NCBI GenBank assembly: GCA_019873685.1
Contig: JAIOAT010000002.1
Coordinates: 1 to 64,000, forward strand
Length of the DNA stretch: 64,000 nt
Direction of reading: 5' to 3'
Source of the DNA: Chloroflexota bacterium
GTDB taxonomy: Bacteria > Chloroflexota > Anaerolineae > Aggregatilineales > Ch27
A program made the translations under genes and the position numbers. The stretch's first letter is position 1. Each line of letters starts with the position of its first letter. The notes under the pieces were generated by a model. That model did no database searches. It saw nothing but the letters and a program-made list of their open reading frames with translations, and was not told the DNA's origin. Positions 54,755 to 63,492 of this stretch are shown piece by piece.

Positions 54755-56304
54755 GCTCCCCCCTGAATGGTGACTGTGATGCGGGAGGGCAACACCGGCA
54801 TACGATCATAGAAGGGCGGCCAGACGGCAACCGTGGGTGGCGAGGTTGGGTCAAGCGCGATCGTGCGGGCCAGATACTCACGCACGGCGGCCAGACTCAG
54901 GCCAGCGGTCTCCCGGCGGATACGCTCGCTATCCAGAGCAATGGTGGTATCGCCAGAGACCATGGTCAGGAAGATGACGCGGTTTTGCCCGTCAATCTGT
55001 TCGATCTCCCCCCGGCTGAAGCTCATCGATTCCGGGATGACGATCTGGCCGGGCAGGATGCGACCTGCCAGGCCAGCAAAGGCTACCTGGTTGACCAGCC
55101 GCTCATCCAGGACGATAGCCTCTACCGCCGCACGCATGGTCAGCGACACTGTGTCCGCAGTGTCCCCAACTGCGGCGCTGAAGATTGTCCATTCCGGGCG
55201 GGTCTCGGCGATGCGGATGGACTCAGGGATGATCTGCTGACGTTCGCCCAGCAGATCAGTCAGGCTGGCCAGCGCCCGCTGCTGGATGGCGCCGCGTACA
55301 GCAGCCAGCAGGCGGTCGTGATCTGCCTGGGCAACCGTGCGATCGACCGGGTTGGCCCCGCCGCCGGTGGCATCGGGGTTCTGAACAGTCAGAATGTCGT
55401 TCAGCGGGCCGTCAATGTGGTTGATGGCGTAGGCTGGCACGTTGCCGAGCGGCCCGGCGTACTCCGGCACGGCTTCGATGGCTACAGCAGCGATCGCGCC
55501 GACCTCTCCGGCAATGTTGACCGGTTCAAGCGTGCGGAAGCGGACAAGCGCCCCGGCGCTGGTGCTGACGGTAGTGCCTGCCGGGATGGTGACCGCCTGC
55601 TGGGTCTGGTTGGTGAAGACGGCGATTCCGGTCGCCAGGGTCGGCTCCAGCGATTGCGTGCCGGTCGTCTCGACGGTGGCGCTGTCTTCCAGTTCGACCC
55701 GCAGGATAGTCGCCGGGACGACACCACGCTCCAGGTCAATGCGTTCAGCGGCAGGGTCAGCAACCACACGGATGGCGACATCGAGGTGCTGGCGGGCCGG
55801 CACGATGACGATCGTGGCCGAAGGAACCAGCAGAAAGACTGCCGCGAAAAGCGCCGCCAGCAGGCCAAGCAATGCCGCCGCCCGCCCGATCTGCCCCAGC
55901 CGGACCTGCGAGGCTGTAGGGGCGACCCGGCGGCGCACGGCGATATCCTGCAACTCATAGGGAATCGCGCTATCCGGTCGGTCGGCGCGGGTGACGAAGA
56001 CCCTGGCGCGTCCCCGTTTCCAGCGCTGACGGCGGCTGTCCGCGATGGTTGGAAAGGCGCTGATGTTCAGGTCGCGAGCATTGTCGATGACCTGCCGGTC
56101 CTGTGTGACCAGGGCCATGCGCGCGCCGCGCCGGTAGGCTTCCCGCTGCAGCAAGACCAGGTCGAGTTTGCGGCGCAGCACCGGCTCCCCGTCCGGCGGC
56201 CAGACCAGCAGGATGCGGCGCGATCCCACGAAGGAAAGCCGATCGCGCACGGACACGACGTCATCGTGAGGCTCCAGCTGGATGACATCTACCGGCACGG
56301 GCAC
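54751..56304 (-). CDS. Baseplate J/gp47-like membrane protein
   Basis: The 517-residue product has a cytoplasmic N-terminal part (about 1-140) with a strand-rich nucleotide-like fold (ILLVWPPDGEPVLRRKLDLV, MALVTQDRQVIDNARDLNI). One membrane helix follows (about 143-168; LLGLLAALFAAVFLLVPSA). An extracytoplasmic region is rich in beta strands (FTNQTQQAVTIPAGTTVST, YAINHIDGPLNDILTVQNPDATGGGANPVDR). The GGGANPVD-like segment is what links it to baseplate J/gp47 proteins of phage tails and contractile systems. No other tail or injection genes are nearby. The start is GTG 56304, 14 bases after alaS. Function unknown. Confidence 0.78.
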   Translation of the reverse strand: MPVPVDVIQLEPHDDVVSVRDRLSFVGSRRILLVWPPDGEPVLRRKLDLVLLQREAYRRGARMALVTQDRQVIDNARDLNISAFPTIADSRRQRWKRGRARVFVTRADRPDSAIPYELQDIAVRRRVAPTASQVRLGQIGRAAALLGLLAALFAAVFLLVPSATIVIVPARQHLDVAIRVVADPAAERIDLERGVVPATILRVELEDSATVETTGTQSLEPTLATGIAVFTNQTQQAVTIPAGTTVSTSAGALVRFRTLEPVNIAGEVGAIAAVAIEAVPEYAGPLGNVPAYAINHIDGPLNDILTVQNPDATGGGANPVDRTVAQADHDRLLAAVRGAIQQRALASLTDLLGERQQIIPESIRIAETRPEWTIFSAAVGDTADTVSLTMRAAVEAIVLDERLVNQVAFAGLAGRILPGQIVIPESMSFSRGEIEQIDGQNRVIFLTMVSGDTTIALDSERIRRETAGLSLAAVREYLARTIALDPTSPPTVAVWPPFYDRMPVLPSRITVTIQGGA

Positions 56305-56318
56305 GGGCGGCGACCCCC

Positions 56319-59030
56319 TTACCGTAACGCCTGTTCAACCAGGTCGGACAGACGGGCGAGCGCCTGATCCAGCTTGGCGGCTTCTTTGCCGCCCGCCTGG
56401 GCCAGAGTCGGACGTCCACCGCCGCTACCGCCAACGACAGCGGCGATCTCTTTGATCAGGTTCCCGGCGTGGAGACCGCGGGCTACCAGGTCTTCGGTCA
56501 CGGCAACGATCAACTGCGGGCGGCCGTCAACGACTGTGCCCAGGGCGACAACGCCCGAACGATTGCGATCCCGGAACTGGTCGGCCAGCTCGCGCAGGTT
56601 TTCCAGCGTGGCGCCCTTGATCGCTGCAGCCAGCATGGTGGTTTCGCCGATTCGGCGGGCCTTGGCCAGTAGTTCGGAGAATTCGTAGCGTACCATTTCC
56701 CGGCGGAGCTGGCTGGCTTCCCGGCGGGCACTGTGCAGTTCTTCCTGCAGAGCCTGGATGCGCTCCGGAAGCTCGTGCACCGGCGCATTGATGACGGCGG
56801 CGGCATCGCGTAGCAGGCGCAGGCGGTCGGCCATCAACGCTGCTGCGCCCAGCCCGGTGACGGCGTCGATGCGGCGGATGCCTGCGGCGGCGCTCCCCTC
56901 GCTGGTGATCAGGAATGAGCCGATCTCGGATGTCCGGCTGACATGTGTGCCGCCGCAGAGTTCGTAGCTGTACCGCTGCCGGGGATCGCCGACGGTGATG
57001 GTGCGCACATCGTCGCTGTACTTCTCGCCAAAGAGCGCCATGGCGCCCTCTTTGCGGGCGATCTCCAGCGGCTTGACCACCGGCGTGACCGGCAGGTTGG
57101 CCATGATCGCCTCATTTACGTCTCTGGTGATCGCTTCCAGGTCTTCAGGCGTCAGGGCCTGGGGATGGCTGAAATCGAAGCGCAGGCGATCCGGCGCAAC
57201 GAGTGAGCCGCGCTGCTGAACATGCAGGCCAAGACGACGGCGCAGGGCCGCATGGAGCAGGTGGGTGGCGGTATGCGCCCGGCGGATGGCATCCCGGCGG
57301 AGGCCGTCGACGCGCGCGGTGGCAAGGTCGCCAACATGGGGCGTACCTTCGACCACTTCGCCCCGGTGGATGATCAGGCCGCCAAGGGGGCGAGCCGCCT
57401 CCTCAACCTCAATGCGCCAGCGGTCATCCGGGCCAGTGATCACGCCGGTATCGGTGATCTGGCCGCCGGATTCCACGTAAAAGGGTGTGGCAGGGAGAAC
57501 CACCTCAACCCGCTCGCCAGTGATTGCCGTCTCGACCTGGCGCCCATTCTGGATCAGCGCCAGCACCTTGCCCTCAACCTCCAGCGGCCCATACGGGTCA
57601 TGGGCTACACCGGCTGACGGCAGCAACCCATCGGCAACCAGCCGATCGAGGACCTGCTGGTACACTTCAGCGGTGTCGATCTGACCCATTGCTTGCCCGC
57701 CGCCACTGGCCAGGATGTGCTTTTCCTCTTCTGCGCGGAAACCTGCATCATCGACCTGGAAGCCGCGCTCCTGGCAGATGTCGCGGATGACTTCGACGGG
57801 CAACCCCAGCGTAGCCTTGAGGTAAAAGGCAATCTGGCCGGGCAGGACGCGCTGCCCTTCGCTTTCCAGCCGGTCAAGCGCCGCCTCAAGTTCGTCCATG
57901 CCACGGTCGAGGGTGCGGCGGAAACGTTCCTCCTCCAGGGTGATGGCCTGGCGGATGGCTTCGCGCTTCTCGACCAGTTCGGTATAGTGCCCGCCCATGG
58001 TCTCGATCACCGCTTCGGCGACATCGGCCAGGAAGGGCCGGTCAAAGCCCAGCCGTGCGCCGAAACGGGCGGCGCGCCGGATGACCATACGGCAGATGTA
58101 GTCACGCCCTATGGCGCCGGGCAGCACGCCATCCGCGATCAGGAAGGCAGCAGCACGCATGTGATCGGCGATCACCCGGAAGGGAATGATGTTGGCCTCG
58201 CGCTCGGCATCGCTCATCCCGGCCAGCGCCTGAGTCCGGGCAATAATCGGCAGGAACAGGTCGGTGTCGTAGTTGGCTTCCGCGCCCTGCAGAACGGACA
58301 CGATACGCTCCAGCCCCATCCCGGTGTCTACGCCGGGCTTGGGCAATGGAACGTCGTACCGTCCGGTGTGGTCGGGGTCGGGCTGGGTGCGGTTGAACTG
58401 CATGAAGACGAGATTCCACAGTTCCAGGAAGCGATCCTCTTCGGCGACCAGGTCAGGGATGATTCTGTCGATCCCTTTTTCCGGGCAGCGATCCCAGTGG
58501 ATCTCGCTGGTGGGGCCGCAGGGACCGGTTTCCGCCATTTGCCAGAAGTTGGTCTTTGGCCCCATCCGGGCCACACGGCGCGGATCGACGCCGATTTCCT
58601 TGACCCAGATGTCATAGGCTTCGTCGTCGCTTTCGTAGACGGTGAAAGCCAGGCGCTCCGGGGGCAACCCGTAGACCCTGGTCAGGAGGTCATAGGCATA
58701 ACGGATGGCCTCCCGCTTGAAGTAGGCGCCAAAGCTGAAGTTGCCAAGCATCTCGAAGAATGTGTGGTGGCGCGGAGAGGGGCCGACGTTCTCCAGATCG
58801 TTGTGCTTGCCGCTGACCCGCATGCACTTCTGGGCGGTGGCCGCCCGATCGTAGTTGCGTTTGTCCAGCCCCAGGAAGACATCCTTAAACTGCACCATGC
58901 CCGCGTTGGTGAAGAGCAGGGTAGGGTCGTTAGCGGGGACCAGCGACGATGAGGCGACGATCTTGTGCCGCATCTCGCTGAAGAAATCCAGGAATGCTTG
59001 GCGCACTTCTGCGCTGGTCATGGGCTGCAT
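56319..59030 (-). CDS. alaS: Alanine-tRNA ligase
   Basis: It charges tRNA-Ala and edits mischarged Ser or Gly. The 903-residue product shows RQAFLDFFSEMRHKIVASSSLVP near 9, FTNAGMVQFKDVFLG near 35, the class II active site and the HTATHLLHAALRRRLG editing site near 585. CGGTHVSRTSEIGSF near 690 holds zinc-binding Cys/His, and a C-Ala domain ends AGGKEAAKLDQALARLSDLV. Length is normal. It heads alaS - baseplate-J-like - ruvX - mltG, all on one strand. Upstream there is a hairpin but no T-box pattern I can recognise. Confidence 0.96.
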   Translation of the reverse strand: MQPMTSAEVRQAFLDFFSEMRHKIVASSSLVPANDPTLLFTNAGMVQFKDVFLGLDKRNYDRAATAQKCMRVSGKHNDLENVGPSPRHHTFFEMLGNFSFGAYFKREAIRYAYDLLTRVYGLPPERLAFTVYESDDEAYDIWVKEIGVDPRRVARMGPKTNFWQMAETGPCGPTSEIHWDRCPEKGIDRIIPDLVAEEDRFLELWNLVFMQFNRTQPDPDHTGRYDVPLPKPGVDTGMGLERIVSVLQGAEANYDTDLFLPIIARTQALAGMSDAEREANIIPFRVIADHMRAAAFLIADGVLPGAIGRDYICRMVIRRAARFGARLGFDRPFLADVAEAVIETMGGHYTELVEKREAIRQAITLEEERFRRTLDRGMDELEAALDRLESEGQRVLPGQIAFYLKATLGLPVEVIRDICQERGFQVDDAGFRAEEEKHILASGGGQAMGQIDTAEVYQQVLDRLVADGLLPSAGVAHDPYGPLEVEGKVLALIQNGRQVETAITGERVEVVLPATPFYVESGGQITDTGVITGPDDRWRIEVEEAARPLGGLIIHRGEVVEGTPHVGDLATARVDGLRRDAIRRAHTATHLLHAALRRRLGLHVQQRGSLVAPDRLRFDFSHPQALTPEDLEAITRDVNEAIMANLPVTPVVKPLEIARKEGAMALFGEKYSDDVRTITVGDPRQRYSYELCGGTHVSRTSEIGSFLITSEGSAAAGIRRIDAVTGLGAAALMADRLRLLRDAAAVINAPVHELPERIQALQEELHSARREASQLRREMVRYEFSELLAKARRIGETTMLAAAIKGATLENLRELADQFRDRNRSGVVALGTVVDGRPQLIVAVTEDLVARGLHAGNLIKEIAAVVGGSGGGRPTLAQAGGKEAAKLDQALARLSDLVEQALR

Positions 59031-59202
59031 AGCGCTGTACCGTTCCTTGATGGTTGAGATTGTGGGGAGCCGTAGTAGAACCTGTTCTGAGTGCAGGTAT
59101 GATGATAGTCTGTGCCGTCACGCTTGACAATGGTATTCGCCTGCTGAGACAGGCAGGCGATGTCGTCACTCCGATAATAGCTTCAGCAAATGCCGCCGGG
59201 CG
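59031..59202 (-). other. alaS upstream region with one hairpin
   Basis: This 172-base stretch holds the inverted repeat TCGCCTGC (59137-59144) with GCAGGCGA (59153-59160), an eight-base stem and loop. TATTAT on the minus strand near 59175 is a possible -10 box. No T-run follows the hairpin, so it is not a clear terminator of the gene at 59203, and no T-box core is seen. Confidence 0.3.
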
Positions 59203-59877
59203 TTAGCTGACTGGCCCGTTGTTGAGCAACGCCTGGGTGACCTGCTGGCGCACATGATCGTGGTGGGCAGGGTCATACGGGATGACCAGAACCGCTGTAT
59301 CCCGTGCTGGCGGCGCGGCATGGTCGATCTGGGTATCGTTCTCGCCGGGCTGCTTGCTGGCGACAGCGATCACCACCCGATTGCCGCTAAAGTAGAGCCA
59401 CGCGCCGAACAGCCTGGCAATACGATTCTCAACGGCAGGGGCCTCTCCGGCGGGTTCCAGGCGCCCGGCGTAATTGAGAACAATGCCCAGGCTGGGGCGT
59501 TCCTTATCGCTGATGATATCCGGCCCCCAGCAGGTCTGGCAGGTAGTCCGGTTCAGATGCTGCAGGGTCTGCTTGATTCCCAGGGCTTCCGCCAACCGCT
59601 TGAGATCATTGTAGAGCCGTTTGCGATCTTTCTCGCTAGCGCGCCGGTCGGTGTAGGCCCGTTCGGTCAACTCCTCTTCGCGTTCCAGGCGCACCAGCTT
59701 CTGGGCAGCGCGCTGGCGCTTCACTGTCTCGCGTATCTCGCCTTGCTGGCGGCGGATGAATTCATTCCCGTCTTCGCCGTCGTCGTGGGTTTCCTCCCAG
59801 CGTGGTGGTACTCCCTTGTTGCGACGTTCAAATGGGCCAAAGCTATGACTGTCCGGAAAAGGCTTGTTCCTGGGCAT
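59203..59877 (-). CDS. Hypothetical coiled-coil protein
   Basis: No family recognised in the 224-residue product. The N-terminus is polar (PRNKPFPDSHSFGPFERRNKG), followed by a long charged helix of about 60 residues (IRETVKRQRAAQKLVRLEREEELTERAYTDRRASEKDRKRLYNDLKRLAEALG split here as a heptad-rich stretch, about 50-105). A TCQTCWGPDI motif (Cys pair) is near 113, and a C-terminal strand-rich segment follows with AWLYFSGNRVVIAVAS. The Cys pair could bind metal with other residues, but only two are visible. It has a good promoter (59945-59972) and GAGGAAAA site. It sits alone between the glycosidase and alaS. Confidence 0.7.
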   Translation of the reverse strand: MPRNKPFPDSHSFGPFERRNKGVPPRWEETHDDGEDGNEFIRRQQGEIRETVKRQRAAQKLVRLEREEELTERAYTDRRASEKDRKRLYNDLKRLAEALGIKQTLQHLNRTTCQTCWGPDIISDKERPSLGIVLNYAGRLEPAGEAPAVENRIARLFGAWLYFSGNRVVIAVASKQPGENDTQIDHAAPPARDTAVLVIPYDPAHHDHVRQQVTQALLNNGPVS

Positions 59878-59944
59878 AGGATACTGTTTTCCTCATCCGT
59901 CTCCTGCACCAAGCACGGGGAACTGGCGTGCTGATTTGCGGCGC

Positions 59945-59972
59945 AGTATACACCGGTTTTCGATTCTGTAAA
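59945..59972 (-). promoter_or_regulatory. Promoter of the hypothetical coiled-coil gene
   Basis: On the minus strand TTTACA (59972 to 59967) and TATACT (59950 to 59945) are 16 bases apart, five-of-six matches to each box. They lie about 70 bases upstream of ATG 59877 and just beyond the glycosidase stop at 59977. Confidence 0.6.
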
Positions 59973-59976
59973 GCGA

Positions 59977-61503
59977 TTACGCTTGCTGGAGTTTGTCCGC
60001 CCATTCGCGGTAGACCTGCTTCAGGTTCTGATAGTGGTCTTTGTTGCCTCCGGCGTAGGGATCCATGCCAAATTCTGCGTCGCCCACGCCAACATCAAAG
60101 GGCGTGGCGGAAAACCCCCACTGCAGAAAACCACTGGCACCGTGCCCTGTCCAGTGAGCAATGGTGCTGGCAGTCAGTGCCGCCCGGTTGCCGCCCCTGG
60201 CCCCCCATTCCTCCACGATCAACGGTTTGTTGAGTTCCCGCGCAACGGTCAGATCCGGGCGGGAGTTTTCCTCTTCGCCGTTGCCCTCATAAAAGTGGAC
60301 GGTCAGGAAGTCGATCGCCGGAAGGCCGTACAATCGCCGCGCAAATGCCAGGCGATCCAGACCCGGCTGGTCATTCGGTGCGACATGGCCGCTGTTCACC
60401 AGACCGATAGCGATCAGATGGTTGGGGTCAAGACCTCTGATTTCTCCCGACACGTGCTCCACGAAGCGTAAGAAAGCCTCACCATCGGCGACGCTGGCCG
60501 GTTGGGGATGAATTGCGTACTCGTTGCCCAGCTCCCAGGCGAGGATCGCCGGATGATCCCGGTAAGCGGCGACCATACGGCGCGCATAGGGCAGGTAGTT
60601 TTCCCTGTAGCCGCCTGCATGAAAGTAGTCGATCTTGTCCAGGTGGCCCAGAACGTGGCGGTGGAACCGCTCATCGCCGGGCACCCAGAAGCTCCCCAAC
60701 GAGTCATTGAGCACCACAATCGCCAGCAGACCGTGCTGCTGTACCCGATCCAGTGCCGCGCCAACCAGCGGAATGGCGTCCCCCAGGCTGACGCTGCGGT
60801 GGCAGGCGTGCATGCGCACCACGCGCATCCCCATCTCCTGCATCGCCCGGAGTTGATCGTCCTGGATGTTTGCGCTGGCGAATGGCAGCACATCGCTGCG
60901 CCCGTAGAACGGAAACTCGCGCAGGTTAGCGCCAACGAACCGCAATGGCTGACCATCCACCACGAAATGCATGCCTTCTGTTCGTACGCGTCCGGCCAGC
61001 GGCTTGCCCGGCGATTTGCGGCCAAGCAACCGCTGGCCGGTACGGGTGTGGTATTCGGCCACCCAGGCATCCTGCTTGTCGGCCAGCGGACGCCACTGCC
61101 AGCCATCCGCACCGACAACCTTCTGCGCGCCCAGCACAACTGCGTCGCCATGCTGCAACCGGGCCAGGATGTTATCGGCGGTGGATCGTGGCGTGCGCCG
61201 GATGTTAACCGCATTGGCCAACACGTAGAGGGTCTCCGCCGGGGCGGGTTCGGCAGCCACTGGTGGTTGCGTGTCAAGTAACCGCATGCCGGTCTGACGG
61301 TTGACCTCCGCTAGCCAGTGCTCCTCTGATTCGGCCAGACGCCGCCAATGCCAGCCATCCGCCGATTCTTCAGTAACAGCCGCCAGGACTTCCACTGCGT
61401 CGCCCAGTACAAGGGTATCGAGGATATTGTCGCGGGCGACTCGTGGGGCGTGCCGTATGTTGACTTGCTTGACCTGTACAAAAAGATCCTCTGTGTCAGC
61501 CAC
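59977..61503 (-). CDS. SH3-domain glycoside hydrolase, GH5-like, no signal peptide seen
   Basis: The 508-residue product has two N-terminal SH3-like repeats (about 8-75 and 90-165; VKQVNIRHAPRVARDNIL and ANAVNIRRTPRSTADNIL). A TIM-barrel glycosidase follows (about 175-505). The barrel has LRFVGANLREFPFYGRSD, VVRMHACH, ILAWELGNEYAIHP (acid/base Glu) and PLIVEEWGARGGN (nucleophile Glu), as in mannanase-like GH5. The ORF opens at GTG 61503; reading further upstream in frame reaches a stop at 61561-61563 with no other start and no signal peptide. The protein would therefore stay in the cytoplasm, or leave by a non-Sec route. The start could be misplaced by a frameshift. Confidence 0.78.
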   Translation of the reverse strand: MADTEDLFVQVKQVNIRHAPRVARDNILDTLVLGDAVEVLAAVTEESADGWHWRRLAESEEHWLAEVNRQTGMRLLDTQPPVAAEPAPAETLYVLANAVNIRRTPRSTADNILARLQHGDAVVLGAQKVVGADGWQWRPLADKQDAWVAEYHTRTGQRLLGRKSPGKPLAGRVRTEGMHFVVDGQPLRFVGANLREFPFYGRSDVLPFASANIQDDQLRAMQEMGMRVVRMHACHRSVSLGDAIPLVGAALDRVQQHGLLAIVVLNDSLGSFWVPGDERFHRHVLGHLDKIDYFHAGGYRENYLPYARRMVAAYRDHPAILAWELGNEYAIHPQPASVADGEAFLRFVEHVSGEIRGLDPNHLIAIGLVNSGHVAPNDQPGLDRLAFARRLYGLPAIDFLTVHFYEGNGEEENSRPDLTVARELNKPLIVEEWGARGGNRAALTASTIAHWTGHGASGFLQWGFSATPFDVGVGDAEFGMDPYAGGNKDHYQNLKQVYREWADKLQQA

Positions 61504-61560
61504 AACTGGCTCTTTCTGCGGGTTTCCCCAGCGCCAATGGACAAGAAAACTCTTATATAT

Positions 61561-61571
61561 CTACAGTGTAG
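61561..61571. promoter_or_regulatory. Palindrome upstream of the SH3-glycosidase gene
   Basis: CTACAGTGTAG is an 11-base palindrome (five-base arms about a central G) beside an AT-rich TATATAAGAG stretch (minus strand, about 61560 to 61551) that may hold a -10 box. No matching -35 box was found. Confidence 0.3.
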
Positions 61572-61620
61572 TGCGGCTCCCGTCTGCTGGCAATGTGTTA
61601 CCAAGCCGCCCAGCCTGCTG

Positions 61621-62223
61621 TCATGTCCGAGCGTAGAGGTGATGGGTGTCGATGTACGTCCGTACGGTCTCCGGCACCAGGTAGCGGATGGAATGTCCGG
61701 ACTGCAGGCGTTCGCGGATGGCCGACGCTGAGAGGTTGACCCCCGGTCCGTCGATCCAGATCACATGCCCGGTTAGCCCTGGCAGACGCGCTTCCAGCGC
61801 CATCATATCGACGGGCGCACTCGGACGCCGGTAAACGGCCAGCTGGCAGCGGGCCAGCAGCAAGTCGGGGCGGTGCCAGGTTGGCAGGTCAGCCAACGAA
61901 TCGCTGCCCAGCAGGAAGAAGATGGTCGCCTGTGGCGCTTGCTGCTGGGCCAGGGCGACCATGTCTGCCGAATAATGGGGGCCGGGTCGATCCACATCGA
62001 TCCGTGACAGGGCAAAGCGGGGATTACCAGCAATGCCCAGCGCCACCATGGCCACCCGGTGACTGGCCGGGGTGACCGGACGCCCCTGTTTGTGCGGCGG
62101 GTCAGCCGCCGGGACGAACCACACCGCATCCAGTGCCAGCGCTTCCGCGGCTACAGAGGCCAGAATCAGGTGCCCGATGTGGAGCGGATCAAAGGTGCCG
62201 CCCAGCAGCCCTAATCGCTCCAT
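61621..62223 (-). CDS. nadD: Nicotinate-nucleotide adenylyltransferase
   Basis: It makes deamido-NAD from nicotinate mononucleotide and ATP. The 200-residue product shows [19 protein letters not shown] near 5 (nucleotide-binding GGTFDPxHxGH), [11 protein letters not shown] near 37, [18 protein letters not shown] near 103 and [22 protein letters not shown] near 163 (the SxxxxR-like loop). Its start overlaps the end of obgE by 13 bases, so the two are coupled. obgE-nadD is a widely conserved pair. Confidence 0.93.
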   Translation of the reverse strand: MERLGLLGGTFDPLHIGHLILASVAAEALALDAVWFVPAADPPHKQGRPVTPASHRVAMVALGIAGNPRFALSRIDVDRPGPHYSADMVALAQQQAPQATIFFLLGSDSLADLPTWHRPDLLLARCQLAVYRRPSAPVDMMALEARLPGLTGHVIWIDGPGVNLSASAIRERLQSGHSIRYLVPETVRTYIDTHHLYART

Positions 62224-63473
62224 TCCAGCTCATACTCGCCGATGAACACTGTATCACCCTTCTGGACCCCTGCTTCGATCAGGGCGTCGACCACACCCAG
62301 TCGTTCCAGCAGGCGATGAAACCGCAGGATCGCCTCGTCATAGTCCCAGTAGGTCATCGCCGCCGCCCGTTCGATCCGCTCGCCATGCACATGGAACGTC
62401 CCGTCTTCATCGCGCGTGATAGTGAAGGGCACTTCTTCTTCCAGGCGGTAGACCGGCATTTCGGCGACTTCCTGGTATGTCTCCACCGGCAGGGTATCCA
62501 GCAAAGCAAACAAACGGTTGACCAGGTCTTCCGTGCCCTGCTGGGTGGCCGCTGAGATCGCCAGGGGGGTATAGCCGCGCCTGTTCAGCGCCGCCTGGAC
62601 TTCTGGCCAGCGGGCCTGGGCTTCCGGGAGATCCATCTTGTTGAAGACGACGATCTGTGGGCGGTCGCGCAGGCGCTCGTCGAACAGCGCAAGTTCTGCG
62701 TTGATCTGGTTGAAATCTGCGAGTGGATCGGCGCTGAGACCGTCCAGCACATGCACCAGCACGCGCGTCCGCTGGACATGGCGCAGGAACGCATGGCCCA
62801 GACCAACGCCCAGATGCGCTCCCTCCACCAGGCCAGGGATGTCCGCCGCTACGAAGGTGCGGTGATCGCGCTCAACCACGCCCAGGTTCGGTTCCAGTGT
62901 CGTGAAGGGGTAATCAGCGATCTTGGGGCGGGCGTTGCTGATGACTGAGAGCAGGGTGGACTTCCCGGCGTTGGGCACGCCGACAATGCCAACATCGGCG
63001 ATCAGCTTCAGTTCCAGGAGCAGCCAGCGTTCCTCGCCGGGTTCACCGCGTTCAGCGATACGTGGAGCCTGGTTGCGGCTGGTGGCGAAGCGGGCATTGC
63101 CGCGCCCGCCTCTGCCGCCACGGGCTACGACCACGCGCTGCCCCGGACGCACCAGGTCGGCCAGCACCGCGCCTGTCTCAGCGTCGCGCACTACCGTCCC
63201 CGGCGGGACCTTGACCACCAGATCGGCGCCATCCTTGCCGGTCTTGCGGCTGCTGCCGCCCCGCGCGCCATGCTCAGCCTTGAAGTGCGCCTGCCGCTTG
63301 AATTGCGCCAGCGTATTCAGGGTTGGCTCGACCTCCAGGATGACATCACCGCCGCGCCCGCCATCACCGCCCGCCGGGCCGCCGAAGGGGACGAATTTCT
63401 CCCGGCGGAAGGAGACCAGCCCATCGCCGCCGTCGCCGCTACGAACATAGATCTTGGCTTCATCGAAGAACAT
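62211..63473 (-). CDS. obgE: GTPase Obg (CgtA)
   Basis: A large GTPase for 50S ribosome maturation and stress responses. The 420-residue product has the Gly-rich Obg domain at the start ([20 protein letters not shown], then [17 protein letters not shown]), about 1-158. The G domain has [18 protein letters not shown] near 165 (G1), [13 protein letters not shown] near 210 (G3) and [11 protein letters not shown] near 285 (G4). The C-terminal OCT domain is about 345-420. Its start is set by the [14 protein letters not shown]-terminus, and an in-frame opening to 63548 is antisense to the regulator gene. Confidence 0.95.
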   Translation of the reverse strand: MFFDEAKIYVRSGDGGDGLVSFRREKFVPFGGPAGGDGGRGGDVILEVEPTLNTLAQFKRQAHFKAEHGARGGSSRKTGKDGADLVVKVPPGTVVRDAETGAVLADLVRPGQRVVVARGGRGGRGNARFATSRNQAPRIAERGEPGEERWLLLELKLIADVGIVGVPNAGKSTLLSVISNARPKIADYPFTTLEPNLGVVERDHRTFVAADIPGLVEGAHLGVGLGHAFLRHVQRTRVLVHVLDGLSADPLADFNQINAELALFDERLRDRPQIVVFNKMDLPEAQARWPEVQAALNRRGYTPLAISAATQQGTEDLVNRLFALLDTLPVETYQEVAEMPVYRLEEEVPFTITRDEDGTFHVHGERIERAAAMTYWDYDEAILRFHRLLERLGVVDALIEAGVQKGDTVFIGEYELEWSD

Positions 63474-63492
63474 GGGTTTACCACCAGGAGGG

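Noticed and set aside
59031-59202. T-box riboswitch upstream of alaS
   Set aside because: The region is short and no T-box sequence or specifier-loop structure could be found; only one unrelated hairpin.
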